DNA from: Treponema sp.
GTDB taxonomy: Bacteria > Spirochaetota > Spirochaetia > Treponematales > Treponemataceae
Length of the DNA stretch: 23,240 nt
Reading direction: 5' to 3'
Assembly (NCBI GenBank): GCA_017963165.1
Contig: JAGCTZ010000049.1
Coordinates: 1-23,240, forward strand
Below the pieces are notes generated by a model. It was given only the letters and a program-made list of their open reading frames with translations. It had not been told where the DNA came from and ran no database searches. Shown here one piece after another: positions 1 through 9,570 of the stretch (its first letter is position 1; each line of letters begins with the position of its first letter). The position numbers and the translations under genes are program-made.

Positions 1-1
1 A

Positions 2-3000
2 TTGTTTGATAACCACCTTTATTATCAGGTTGGAAACGGTGAACTTACATTAATTGAAAATGCAACAATTGATTTGACAGGACTTACCGAAAACGTAACA
101 ACAACATATAAGATTTATGCAAAGGATAAGGTTTATAACACTACAGGCGTATTAAAGACCTTTATCTTTAAGCCGGATACAATCGGACCGACAGGAACAA
201 TTGCCGCAAGTATACTTAAGAAGGATGATGTAACTGCAGTTCAGACACAGGGAACGACACTTGGAACATATATTCTTGAGCATTCAGATTTAGCCAACCC
301 TGGTGCCGGAACAACAACAGTAACTTATAATCCGGATTATGTTGATACGATTGTCCTTAATACAAACGTAACAGATCCAGTTTCGGATATTGCCGCTGAT
401 TATCTGTACTATAAGATAGGAGACGGAGAACTTGTACCAGTAACAAGTGATACAATTGATTTGTCTGCCCTTACAGCAAACCAGCAGACAACATACCAGA
501 TTTATGCAAAAGACAAGGTTGGAAGACAGTCAGAGCTTCTCAAGACATTTGTATTTATTCCGTATTCAATTAAACCTGCTTTGGGTACAACACTTGAACA
601 GGCAGATCCAACAAATTATGCATTGGAAAATACGGACGTTTATGAAAATGCACTTACAATAGGTCAGGGTGATACAGCTTACGATGTTCGCGTATTTACA
701 GGCGACTCTGCTCATTTCACACTGCCGGTACAGGCCTCTTCTTTGCCTGCTGCATCTAAAGATGTTCACTATAAGATAACTTACAATAATAACACGACAG
801 TACCAGAAAGTTGGTCTAGCGCAGTAGATGTAGGAACAAGCCAGAAGCTCGAAAATGTCGAAATTGCTTTGAATCAGATTTCGGACAGCAGAACAGCTCC
901 AACATTAATTTATGTATGGTATCGTGATGCAATTGGAAACACAAAAGTTTACAACCTGCCATATCCTGGAACAAGCGTAAATAAGTGGATGAAGGATACA
1001 ACAAATCCTAAGGGAACAATTGATTATGACTTGTTATTAGATGATGGAACTTCTGCAACAAACACAACAGATACAGATTCTTGGGGTCATTATTTTGAAG
1101 AAATAGAAGATCCATCTGTTGAAAACACAACTGTTACAGTTATCTATAACCCAGCCTATGTAAAGAAGCTTAATCTTACTTCAAACGTTATAGATAATTA
1201 TATTGGTGACGAAGTACAGACCGACACTAGCGTAGGTATTGGTCTTGATGCACGCCATCTTTATTACAAAGTTTCCGGTAGTGAAGAATATCACTTAATT
1301 AATGATGAAAACCGCGACAACATAATTCTTAATTTCGAAGATCGTTCAACAGTAACTTATGAAATATATGCAAAGGATCGTGTTGGTCACATTTCTGCTT
1401 TACTCAAGACCTTTGTCTTCAAACCATTTGGAACTGTTCCGGAAGTTGTGGATGAAGATGTAACTTATTCTGGTATCGCAACAGAAAAAAGACCACAATA
1501 TAATAATGCAGTTGTAAAAGGCTTTGCTGCTGTAGATTCACAAGAAAATGCAACAGATTATGCAACACCAGAAAATATTGAAAAGATTACAGAAAACAGT
1601 GGAACACGTGTATTTACAACAACTGATACTACTGTAAGCTTTACAGTACCTGTAGCAGATCTGCCATCAGAAAAGCTCTTCTATGCAGTTAAGTATTATA
1701 CTGCAGATAATATTGAAGACTTTGCAGTTCCTTCTGCCGACGACGATGATTGGAATCGTGCTACAAATGTTACATCAACAAGCGGAACACAGACAATTTC
1801 TGTTGATATGGCTAGCCTTTCAAAGAATAAGTCAAAGCCAACCTTCATCTTTGTATGGTTCAAGGATGAAATCAACAATATTTGTGTACACAACCTTACA
1901 TATCATTATGAAATAGACGACATTCCGGTAATTGATAACTGCTGGATGTGGGATCATTGGGGCCCAACAGGTAGTCTTGCAAGTTATAATACGTTCTGGG
2001 GCGAAGATATGGATAAGATCCAGCGGGCTTTAAGCTCTCAGCCAGGTACATATACAATAGAAGATGATTATGATGATGAAGGTTCTTTCTATGTTAGTTA
2101 CAGCCCTACTTATGTAGAACAGTTAAGAATTACTTCCGGAATTACCGACTTTGATTCTTCAAATAATGGTGTAGGATTGTTTACAGATCACTTATACTAT
2201 AAGAATGTAACCGAAGATGGCGAATTAACAAAGATTGAAGTTGTAACCAACAGTCAGACAGGTGAACAGACAACTTATTATATAATTGATCTTCCTGCAG
2301 AAATCCCGGCTGGTGAAACAGATGTTGTTTACGATATATATGCAAAAGATAGAGTAGGAAACATTTCTGCACGCCTTAAACGATTCAGATTTAAGCCTCA
2401 TTCAAGTGTTCCTCAGATTTATAGCGAGATAAGTATTCCTTATACAAATTATCTTGTATCGGATCTTGAATATAATTCTACTGTTATTAAAGGCTTTGGA
2501 AGTTATACAAGTAATAATAATAAATACATGTTCGATGATATTGATGATTATTTAGAGCAATATAATAGTACTCATTATAAGATTGCCGACGGAGCAAAAC
2601 TTACACTTCCTATAGATCGCAGCAAGTTACCATCTGATTATCTCTGGTGTGCTATTACTTATAACTCTGTTGAAGAACCAGTTTTGGATAGTGAAAGCTG
2701 GCAAAGATATTCAGTTACTGTTGCTGGTGATGGAAACGGAAAGATTGAAAACGTTCCTATTGATATTTCAAAAATTACATCATCTACAACATTCATCTTT
2801 GTATGGTATATGGATGAACTTGGTAATATTTCTGTACATACTCTTACTCATCCGTATTATCCATCAAGCTATTATTTGTGGACAAGAGATGGTGTTCATA
2901 ATGTTACATATCTGCCATTAGGTGCTGTAACAGGAAGACCTCAAACTCAGACTGGAAACAACGCAACTCTGGCAAGTTCTACTGCTTCTGGTGATTATCT

Positions 3001-6000
3001 TGAAAGTGGAAATACTTACGAGACTAATTTCATCTATAATCCTCAAACCGTTAAGACATTAAAGCTTGATTTGACTTCAATCAGCAGTAACAGTGGTGCA
3101 GGTTTCGATGATCCTAGTATATACTATAAAGTAGGTACTAGCACCAATCTTATTCCTTTTGATGGCACAACAGGTGTTACAGCCGGCAATTTTGGAGAAA
3201 TAACTCTTGGTCAGGTTGGCGATGAAGATTATGCCGACTGGAAAGCTGGTAAGACTTATAGAATTGTAGCAAAAGATAAGCTTGGCTTCACTAATGTTAT
3301 TAAGACATTTATATTAAAGGCTCATGAAACTGTTCCACAGGCTTCTGAACAGAATGTAGAATATGATGGAACAGCACCAACTTATAATTCTTCTGTAATC
3401 AAGGGCTTTGATGGAACAAATTATAGTGTTTCAACAACCTCTTCTGTAGGTATAAGCGAAATTCAAGAAGATCTTGGCAAAATCAAAGTCTTTACAGGTG
3501 CAACAAGCTTTACATTCCCTGTAACTGCAAGTTCTTTGCCATCTTTGATGACAAATTCAAATAGGGTTTACTATGCAGTAACTTATGATTCAAATGTACC
3601 TTCAAGCTGGCAGGGTCCGGTAGATGTTTATTCAACCGGCAAGATTTCAAATGTTTCAATTGATTTGACTTCTGTTTCTGCTTCAAAGGCTGCTCCTTCT
3701 TACCTCTTTGTATGGTACAAGGACGAAATTGGCAACATAAGTGTTCATAACCTTCCATATCCTGGAACAACAGACAACCGCTGGATGGCCGATACAACTG
3801 CACCTGCTGTAGCTGCTGGCGAAACTAGTGGTGTAAAGGCTTATTCTATTACTGGTGATAATGCTGTTGATTCAACAAATGGTAATTTAGGAACTTATTA
3901 CACAAGCGATTCAACTGCAAACGGTAAGCCTAAGACAACAGTTACTTATAATCCGGCTTATGTAAACAAAATTACACTTACTTCTGGTGTAGCAGATGCA
4001 GGTGTTGGTTTGGATACTTATCACCTGTACTATAAACAGGGTTCAAGTTATGTTCTTATTCCAAATAATGAAATAACTCTTGGTAATTCAAATGCATCTT
4101 ACGAAATTTACGCAAAAGATCGCGTAGGTCATGTATCTGAATTACTTAAGACATTTGAATTTGTAGCTCATGGAACAGTGCCTTCTACAGGTACTGGAAA
4201 AGAAACAACTGCTACGTATTCCGGAGTTACAACTGAACCAAGTTATAACTCTTCAGAAGTAAAGAGTTTTGTTCTTGCTGCTAACAGTATAACTAATTCA
4301 GACAATATTGATATTAGTTCTGCTACAGATTCAAACGACGATCCTATAAATGTATTCATTAATAATACTGTTTCTACATTTACAATACCAATGAGTGCAG
4401 GTTCTTTACCTTCAACTAAGTTGTATTATGCAGTTCAGTATTATACAAAAGAAAATATTTCAAGCTTTGCCGAACCTGCAGCTGCAGATTGGACTTCTAC
4501 AACAGTTTCGGATACTGCAACTACTATAAATGTAGATATTTCTCCGGCAAATATTTCAACTTCTATAAATGCACCTACATTTATCTTTGTATGGTACAGA
4601 GATCAGGTAGGAAATATCAGTGTTCATAATGTTCCATACGCAGGATGTCTGCAGAATATGTGGATGAAAGATGGAACTGCACCAACAGGTGCATTAAACA
4701 ACTGGACATTAAAGAAAGAAAACGGTTCTACTGCTTCGGGAGCATCAGCAACATCTTCCGGTGATTATCTTGAAACTTCTTCTGATTCAGAAGTTAGCAT
4801 TTATTATAATCCGGATGTAGTTAAGACTATTACTTTTGCTCCACAGGTTACAGATAACGAAAATGGTGTTGGACTTTCAAGTGATTATCTTTGGTACAGT
4901 ACTACCCAAGGTGGAACTACAGTACAAATTGCAAACAAGACAATCACACTTTCAAGTACTGATGCAGAAACTTACTTTATTTATGCAAAGGATAAGGTAG
5001 GAAACAAATCTACACTGCTTAAGAAATATGTATTTAATCCAAAATCAGGCGGACCTGCAGGTTCTGTTACCGGAACTCCAAAGAAAGCAAATGGAGACGC
5101 AGTAACACTTGTAACTTCTTCTTCAAATATTTCAGGCGATTATATAGTAGAAAATGGAAATAAATACATTTATAATCCTGAAGTTGTTAAGAAGTTTGTT
5201 CTTGATGCTTCTGCAGTAACTGATTCTGTAGTTGGTGTAACAACAGATACTTGTCTGTGGTACGGAACCTCAGCAAGCAGTTTGACAAATGGAAACGAAA
5301 TAACTCTTCCACAGTCTGGCTCGGCAACATATTATGTTTATGCAAAAGATAAGGTTGGAAACATAAGCGAAGAGCCTCTGGCAACCTTTGAATTTGTTGC
5401 TCATAGTGCAAAACCTTCGGCAGCAGATGAAGGAAGCGTTCAAATTAATGGAACTACATATAATACATTCGGAACAAATACAGACTTCACAGTATCTTCT
5501 ACTGTTGGAAACATAGCAGAAAACACTGCTGAAATAAATGTAGTAACAGCAGCCACAACATTTACATTGCCGGTAACTGCAGGTAATTTGCCTTCTGCAA
5601 GATTGTATTATAGCCTTACTTATAATTCTGTAGACGAACCGTCTAATTGGTCAGCTCCGGTAAATGTTTCATCTGGAAAACTTACAGGAATTCAGATTGC
5701 CTTGAATTCTATCTCTGATTCTAAAGATGAACCAACATACATTTATGTATGGTATAAGGATGAAATTGGTAATGTAAGCATTCATAGCCTTACATATCCT
5801 GGAACAATTAGAAATCTTTGGATGAAAGATTTTGCAGGTCCAACAGGAACTGTAACAGGAACTCCAAAGAAGGCTGGTGGTAATGCTGCTGAAGCCGGTG
5901 ATACAACTTACGGTGATTATATTGTAAATGAAAATACTATTACATATAATCCGGATGTTGTTACAAAAATTGCTCTTGGTGATACAGATGTAAGTGATGC

Positions 6001-8680
6001 TGGTGTTGGCTTTATAAATGGAAGATTGTGGTATAAAGCTGGTGCTGACGGAGAATTAACAAACGGCACAGAAATCAGCCTTTCTGAAGTTACAAGTACA
6101 ACAACATATTACGTTTATGCAAAAGATAGAGTAGGAAATATCAGTTCAAATGCTCTGGGAACATTCACATTGGTACCTGATTCAACTGCTCCTGCATTAA
6201 AAGCAAATGGCGCAATCACAGGAACTCCAAAGAAGGCTAATGAAGAAGCTGCAACCGAAGTAACTTCTGAATCGACTGCATCCGGAGATTATATCAAGAC
6301 AACATCTGGTTCAACTGTAACAATCAACTATAATCCAAGTGTTGTTAAGAAGTTTGCTCTTGATGCATCAGATGTAGAAGATTCTGTTGCAGGATTGACT
6401 AACATCAGTCTGTGGTACAAAGAAGGTGCAGATGGTACTTTGACAAACGGTAGTGAAATTACACTCCCGGCTTCCGGCGAAAAAACATATTACATCTACG
6501 CAAAAGATAAGATTGGAAATATAACTTCGGATGCTTTGGCAACCTTTGTATTCAAGGCCTATGCAACAGCTCCGGCTGCCGGAACAGGCAAAACAACAAC
6601 AGTAACTTATGCTGATGTTGCTTACGCTTCTACACCATCTGTTAAGGCTTTTGTAATTACTGCTGATAATGTATCAAATAAAGATGATATTAAGGTAATT
6701 ACAGAACAAAGCAATAATATAGAAGTATTTACAACAGGAATAACTTCTACATTCACGTTGCCTGTTGAAGGAAGTGCATTACCTTCTACAAAGCTGTATT
6801 ATGCAATTCAGTATCTGGATAAGACTTCTATTACTGCAAACTTGACTGCACCGGAAACAGGCTGGTCTTATACAACTGTAGCAAGTGATGCAACTTCTGT
6901 AAGCCTTGCAATTCCTGCAACAAGCGTTTCAACATCAAAAGCTGCTCCAACATTCATCTTTGTATGGTACAAGGACGAACTTGGAAACGCTGGTGTTTAC
7001 AACATTGCATTCCCACGTGCAGGCGAAAACGACAGTACTGTTTACCACAACCTCTGGATGAAGGATACAACAGCTCCTGCCGGAACAGTTGGTTCAACAC
7101 CACGAAAAATAGACGGAGAATTTTCTGTTCCTGCAACAAATGTAGCAGATGCAACTTCTGGAATTGGTGATTATGTTGTAAGTACTTCTGGAGGAACTGT
7201 AACTTACAGATATAACCCGGCTGTTGTAACAAGTGTAGAACTCAGTACTTCTGATATAACAGAAGAAGGTGTTGGTATAGAAGCTCTTTATCGCAGTACA
7301 ACTGAAGATGGAAATGAAACATTAACAGAGATTAATAACTACAAAATCACTTTGTCAGGAAATGCAGCTTCAACTTATATCATCAAGGCAAAAGATAAGG
7401 TTGGTAATGTTTCCGGAGTACTTACAACTATTGTATTTGAACCTGATAGTGCAGCTCCACAGGGTAGTGTTGGATATTTCCTTAAGGATTCAAATAGCGA
7501 AACAGTAGCAGCTCACACAGATTCTGCTTCCGGCGCATATCATGCTGATGTTGATACAACTACAAACACTTCAACAATTACTTATAATCCGGCTGTTGTA
7601 AAGACAATAAATCTTACTTCAACAATCCAGGATAAGGGTGGCTTAAGCGACTCTGACGCAGGTGTTGGTTTACCAGCAACAAATCTGTTCTTCAAGATTG
7701 ATGATAGCACAACACTTTCTGATTACAGCGACACAATAACACTTGATTCAAGCTGGAACGGCAAGAAATACATTGTAATCGGAAAAGATAAGGTTGGTAA
7801 TGAAGCAACAATCAGAACCTTTATCTTTAAGGCTCATGGAACTGCACCAGAAACTACAACACAAACTGTAAGCTATGGAACAAATGTAACAGCTCCAACT
7901 TATAATTCTGTTGCAATAAGTGGTTTTGGTACTGCAACAACACATTACAGCATGTCTCCAGCAGCAACCGAAGTTATGACAGGCGAAGGTGAATCACAGA
8001 CAGGAACAGGTGTATACAAGTTTGCTGCAGCAACTCAGGAAGCTCCAAATACTACATTTACATTGCCGGTAACTTTAAGTTCATTGCCAACAAGTAAAGT
8101 TTATTACGCTCTTACATACAATTCTGTCCTTGAACCTGCTTCTTGGTCTGGCCCAGTAACAGTAACAGATGATGAAACAACAGGAAACCAGATTACAGAT
8201 GTAACAATTGATATGTCAAAAGTTACAGGAAGCAAAGTATTCATCTTTGTATGGCTCAAAGACGAACTTGGAAATATAACAGTTAGAAACCTCACTGTTC
8301 CTGGTTCTGCTGTAAATCTTTGGACAACAGAAGCAAGTCAGAATACTGGCTATGATCCAATGGTAAATGTAAGTCCTGAACCTAGAAAAGCTAATGGTTC
8401 TGCAGCACTTTTGGCAACAAATACAACTAGAGGTGATTATTTTGTAAATTCTTCTGGAAAGATTATTTATAATCCTCAGTCTGTTAAGAAACTTGGCTTT
8501 ATTACAAATGAAGGTACAACTCTTACATATAAGATTGGTGATAATGGTGATTATACAGCTATGACAAACAATGAACTTGATATTTCAAGCTTTACCGCCG
8601 AAACAACTGTAAAAGTAAAAGCAACAGATGCCTTTGGTAATACCACTACAAATAGAACTGCATATGTAATACAGCCGGAT
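2..8680 (+). repeat. Array of two alternating protein modules (type 1 and type 2)
   Basis: Approximate boundaries, by nucleotide. Type 1 modules: up to 185 (partial), 186-565, 1005-1430, 1955-2400, 2905-3325, 3795-4165, 4680-5045, 5050-5405, 5835-6180, 6185-6560, 7070-7445, 7450-7835, 8340-8680. Type 2 modules: 565-1005, 1430-1955, 2400-2890, 3325-3795, 4165-4675, 5405-5830, 6560-7070, 7840-8330. The order is 1-1-2, then 1-2 four times, then 1-1-2 three times and a final 1. The type 1 modules at 5050, 5835 and 6185 share a TGTPKKA opening and look like the most recent duplicates. At DNA level the copies are well diverged, unlike those of the second giant gene. Confidence 0.8.
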
Positions 8681-9451
8681 AGTTCTGCACCAACTGTTGA
8701 TAGTAGTTATGTAAGGGATAACAAGTTCCTTAAAGGCTATACTGCAAAGGCTCCTGATGGCTCGAATATATCAGCCTTTAGTCAGGCACAAGATAGTGTA
8801 ATATGGAATGGTGGTTGGACAAATTACTATACACTTGGAACAAAGATATTCTTTGCAAAGAATAAGATTACAGATTCATTAACAGATGTTGTAAGCTATA
8901 AGTATGCTACATCTCGTGATGTTCAGGCACAAAGTGGAAATTATGCAGCTACTGTAAGTAATACTGATACAGACTGGATGCCTATGGAAGTTTCGGGTGA
9001 TAACTATTCATTTGAATTACCTGATATAACAACTCCTAATTCTCATATTGCTTTGTGTTTTATGGATTCTGTAGGAAATGTTTCACAAGTTTATTGGTTA
9101 GACAAAATTGATGGTAAAGGAAATGACTGGTGGATTACAGCACACGAACTTACTGCTAATGATATAAGTATTTCATCTAGCCCTGCTACTTTCCCAGGTA
9201 AGAATAAAACAGCTACACTTACAATAACTCTTCCTAAGGGAATGGTAGTAAAGACTGTTGCATATACTGATTGTTCTCAAGATGGAAACATCAATTTCTC
9301 TGATTATGCACAAGGAGATGCTAATTGGTCTGGAACAGATAATAAATCATGGATAAATATAAACACAATGACTGTTAAGGTTAAGTTTACCAATGATAGT
9401 GGTTCTGGTGCCAAGATCACAATAAACGGTGTTTCAAAGAAGATCTTCTAA
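2..9451 (+). CDS. Giant modular repeat protein, C-terminal 3149 residues (5'-partial)
   Basis: The frame is open from the window edge to a TAA at 9449-9451, so the true start lies upstream; the TTG at position 2 is not a credible start. The visible part is almost entirely repeats. Type 1 modules (about 115-140 residues) contain a Y-N-P-x-x-V motif, a YYK/LWY segment, and end in IYAKDKVGN followed by a TFxFKP strand. Type 2 modules (about 140-175 residues) contain FTLPVxASSLPS, a LYYAVTYNS strand, FIFVWYKDEIGNISVHNL and a closing WMKD. The A-x-D-x-x-G-N ending is typical of bacterial Ig-like beta-sandwich domains, so an exported fibrous or adhesin-like role is inferred. The last 256 residues are non-repetitive. 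No transmembrane segment, LPxTG or other C-terminal anchor is visible, so any anchor must be upstream. I do not recognise a named family. Cysteines are very rare. A strong terminator follows 16 bases after the stop. Confidence 0.9.
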   Translation: MFDNHLYYQVGNGELTLIENATIDLTGLTENVTTTYKIYAKDKVYNTTGVLKTFIFKPDTIGPTGTIAASILKKDDVTAVQTQGTTLGTYILEHSDLANPGAGTTTVTYNPDYVDTIVLNTNVTDPVSDIAADYLYYKIGDGELVPVTSDTIDLSALTANQQTTYQIYAKDKVGRQSELLKTFVFIPYSIKPALGTTLEQADPTNYALENTDVYENALTIGQGDTAYDVRVFTGDSAHFTLPVQASSLPAASKDVHYKITYNNNTTVPESWSSAVDVGTSQKLENVEIALNQISDSRTAPTLIYVWYRDAIGNTKVYNLPYPGTSVNKWMKDTTNPKGTIDYDLLLDDGTSATNTTDTDSWGHYFEEIEDPSVENTTVTVIYNPAYVKKLNLTSNVIDNYIGDEVQTDTSVGIGLDARHLYYKVSGSEEYHLINDENRDNIILNFEDRSTVTYEIYAKDRVGHISALLKTFVFKPFGTVPEVVDEDVTYSGIATEKRPQYNNAVVKGFAAVDSQENATDYATPENIEKITENSGTRVFTTTDTTVSFTVPVADLPSEKLFYAVKYYTADNIEDFAVPSADDDDWNRATNVTSTSGTQTISVDMASLSKNKSKPTFIFVWFKDEINNICVHNLTYHYEIDDIPVIDNCWMWDHWGPTGSLASYNTFWGEDMDKIQRALSSQPGTYTIEDDYDDEGSFYVSYSPTYVEQLRITSGITDFDSSNNGVGLFTDHLYYKNVTEDGELTKIEVVTNSQTGEQTTYYIIDLPAEIPAGETDVVYDIYAKDRVGNISARLKRFRFKPHSSVPQIYSEISIPYTNYLVSDLEYNSTVIKGFGSYTSNNNKYMFDDIDDYLEQYNSTHYKIADGAKLTLPIDRSKLPSDYLWCAITYNSVEEPVLDSESWQRYSVTVAGDGNGKIENVPIDISKITSSTTFIFVWYMDELGNISVHTLTHPYYPSSYYLWTRDGVHNVTYLPLGAVTGRPQTQTGNNATLASSTASGDYLESGNTYETNFIYNPQTVKTLKLDLTSISSNSGAGFDDPSIYYKVGTSTNLIPFDGTTGVTAGNFGEITLGQVGDEDYADWKAGKTYRIVAKDKLGFTNVIKTFILKAHETVPQASEQNVEYDGTAPTYNSSVIKGFDGTNYSVSTTSSVGISEIQEDLGKIKVFTGATSFTFPVTASSLPSLMTNSNRVYYAVTYDSNVPSSWQGPVDVYSTGKISNVSIDLTSVSASKAAPSYLFVWYKDEIGNISVHNLPYPGTTDNRWMADTTAPAVAAGETSGVKAYSITGDNAVDSTNGNLGTYYTSDSTANGKPKTTVTYNPAYVNKITLTSGVADAGVGLDTYHLYYKQGSSYVLIPNNEITLGNSNASYEIYAKDRVGHVSELLKTFEFVAHGTVPSTGTGKETTATYSGVTTEPSYNSSEVKSFVLAANSITNSDNIDISSATDSNDDPINVFINNTVSTFTIPMSAGSLPSTKLYYAVQYYTKENISSFAEPAAADWTSTTVSDTATTINVDISPANISTSINAPTFIFVWYRDQVGNISVHNVPYAGCLQNMWMKDGTAPTGALNNWTLKKENGSTASGASATSSGDYLETSSDSEVSIYYNPDVVKTITFAPQVTDNENGVGLSSDYLWYSTTQGGTTVQIANKTITLSSTDAETYFIYAKDKVGNKSTLLKKYVFNPKSGGPAGSVTGTPKKANGDAVTLVTSSSNISGDYIVENGNKYIYNPEVVKKFVLDASAVTDSVVGVTTDTCLWYGTSASSLTNGNEITLPQSGSATYYVYAKDKVGNISEEPLATFEFVAHSAKPSAADEGSVQINGTTYNTFGTNTDFTVSSTVGNIAENTAEINVVTAATTFTLPVTAGNLPSARLYYSLTYNSVDEPSNWSAPVNVSSGKLTGIQIALNSISDSKDEPTYIYVWYKDEIGNVSIHSLTYPGTIRNLWMKDFAGPTGTVTGTPKKAGGNAAEAGDTTYGDYIVNENTITYNPDVVTKIALGDTDVSDAGVGFINGRLWYKAGADGELTNGTEISLSEVTSTTTYYVYAKDRVGNISSNALGTFTLVPDSTAPALKANGAITGTPKKANEEAATEVTSESTASGDYIKTTSGSTVTINYNPSVVKKFALDASDVEDSVAGLTNISLWYKEGADGTLTNGSEITLPASGEKTYYIYAKDKIGNITSDALATFVFKAYATAPAAGTGKTTTVTYADVAYASTPSVKAFVITADNVSNKDDIKVITEQSNNIEVFTTGITSTFTLPVEGSALPSTKLYYAIQYLDKTSITANLTAPETGWSYTTVASDATSVSLAIPATSVSTSKAAPTFIFVWYKDELGNAGVYNIAFPRAGENDSTVYHNLWMKDTTAPAGTVGSTPRKIDGEFSVPATNVADATSGIGDYVVSTSGGTVTYRYNPAVVTSVELSTSDITEEGVGIEALYRSTTEDGNETLTEINNYKITLSGNAASTYIIKAKDKVGNVSGVLTTIVFEPDSAAPQGSVGYFLKDSNSETVAAHTDSASGAYHADVDTTTNTSTITYNPAVVKTINLTSTIQDKGGLSDSDAGVGLPATNLFFKIDDSTTLSDYSDTITLDSSWNGKKYIVIGKDKVGNEATIRTFIFKAHGTAPETTTQTVSYGTNVTAPTYNSVAISGFGTATTHYSMSPAATEVMTGEGESQTGTGVYKFAAATQEAPNTTFTLPVTLSSLPTSKVYYALTYNSVLEPASWSGPVTVTDDETTGNQITDVTIDMSKVTGSKVFIFVWLKDELGNITVRNLTVPGSAVNLWTTEASQNTGYDPMVNVSPEPRKANGSAALLATNTTRGDYFVNSSGKIIYNPQSVKKLGFITNEGTTLTYKIGDNGDYTAMTNNELDISSFTAETTVKVKATDAFGNTTTNRTAYVIQPDSSAPTVDSSYVRDNKFLKGYTAKAPDGSNISAFSQAQDSVIWNGGWTNYYTLGTKIFFAKNKITDSLTDVVSYKYATSRDVQAQSGNYAATVSNTDTDWMPMEVSGDNYSFELPDITTPNSHIALCFMDSVGNVSQVYWLDKIDGKGNDWWITAHELTANDISISSSPATFPGKNKTATLTITLPKGMVVKTVAYTDCSQDGNINFSDYAQGDANWSGTDNKSWININTMTVKVKFTNDSGSGAKITINGVSKKIF
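8681..9451 (+). other. Unique C-terminal region of the giant repeat protein
   Basis: After the last type 1 module (which ends near YVIQPDSSAPTVD) the final 256 residues no longer fit either module. The first half carries a long insert-rich segment (around IWNGGWTNYYTLGTKIFF) and a degenerate type 2-like strand, IALCFMDSVGNVSQVYW, at about 9047-9097. The last 100 residues begin near 9140 (WWITAHELTANDISISS) and read like one small beta-rich domain ending in GAKITINGVSKKIF at the stop. The tail is not hydrophobic and shows no sorting signal. It could be a capping domain or a secretion or assembly signal; this is inference from position only. Confidence 0.55.
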
Positions 9452-9467
9452 TCTTCCCGATGTCACA

Positions 9468-9507
9468 ATCCACGTATAAGATGGAGTCTTATACGTGGAT
9501 GTTTTTT
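9468..9507 (+). terminator. Intrinsic terminator of the first giant gene
   Basis: A 14-bp perfect inverted repeat (9468-9481 with 9487-9500, core CCACGTATAAGA) has a 5-base TGGAG loop and is followed after one G by six Ts (9502-9507). It starts 16 bases after the stop codon. It is the strongest rho-independent terminator in the window and insulates the convergent minus-strand gene from read-through. Confidence 0.9.
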
Positions 9508-9535
9508 GCAATACATATTCTTAGATAATTAATTT

Positions 9536-9570
9536 AAAAAGTATAGGTAAGCAAATTATTTATACTTTTT
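9536..9570 (-). terminator. Probable AT-rich terminator of the Rpn-like gene
   Basis: A 10-bp inverted repeat, AAAAAGTATA (9536-9545) and TATACTTTTT (9561-9570), surrounds a 15-base loop. Read on the minus strand, the hairpin overlaps the last codons of the gene and ends in a T tract. The stem is almost all A:T, so it would be weak. Because it is symmetrical it could also act on plus-strand read-through. Confidence 0.4.

Noticed and set aside
2..4. TTG at position 2 as the start codon of the first giant gene
   Set aside because: It falls in the middle of a type 1 module, has no upstream context in the window, and the module needs residues before it. The gene is simply cut by the window edge.
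9536..9570. Inverted repeat as an IS or transposon end beside the Rpn-like gene
   Set aside because: There is no matching repeat on the other side of the gene and no target-site duplication visible. Its position at the stop codon fits a terminator better.
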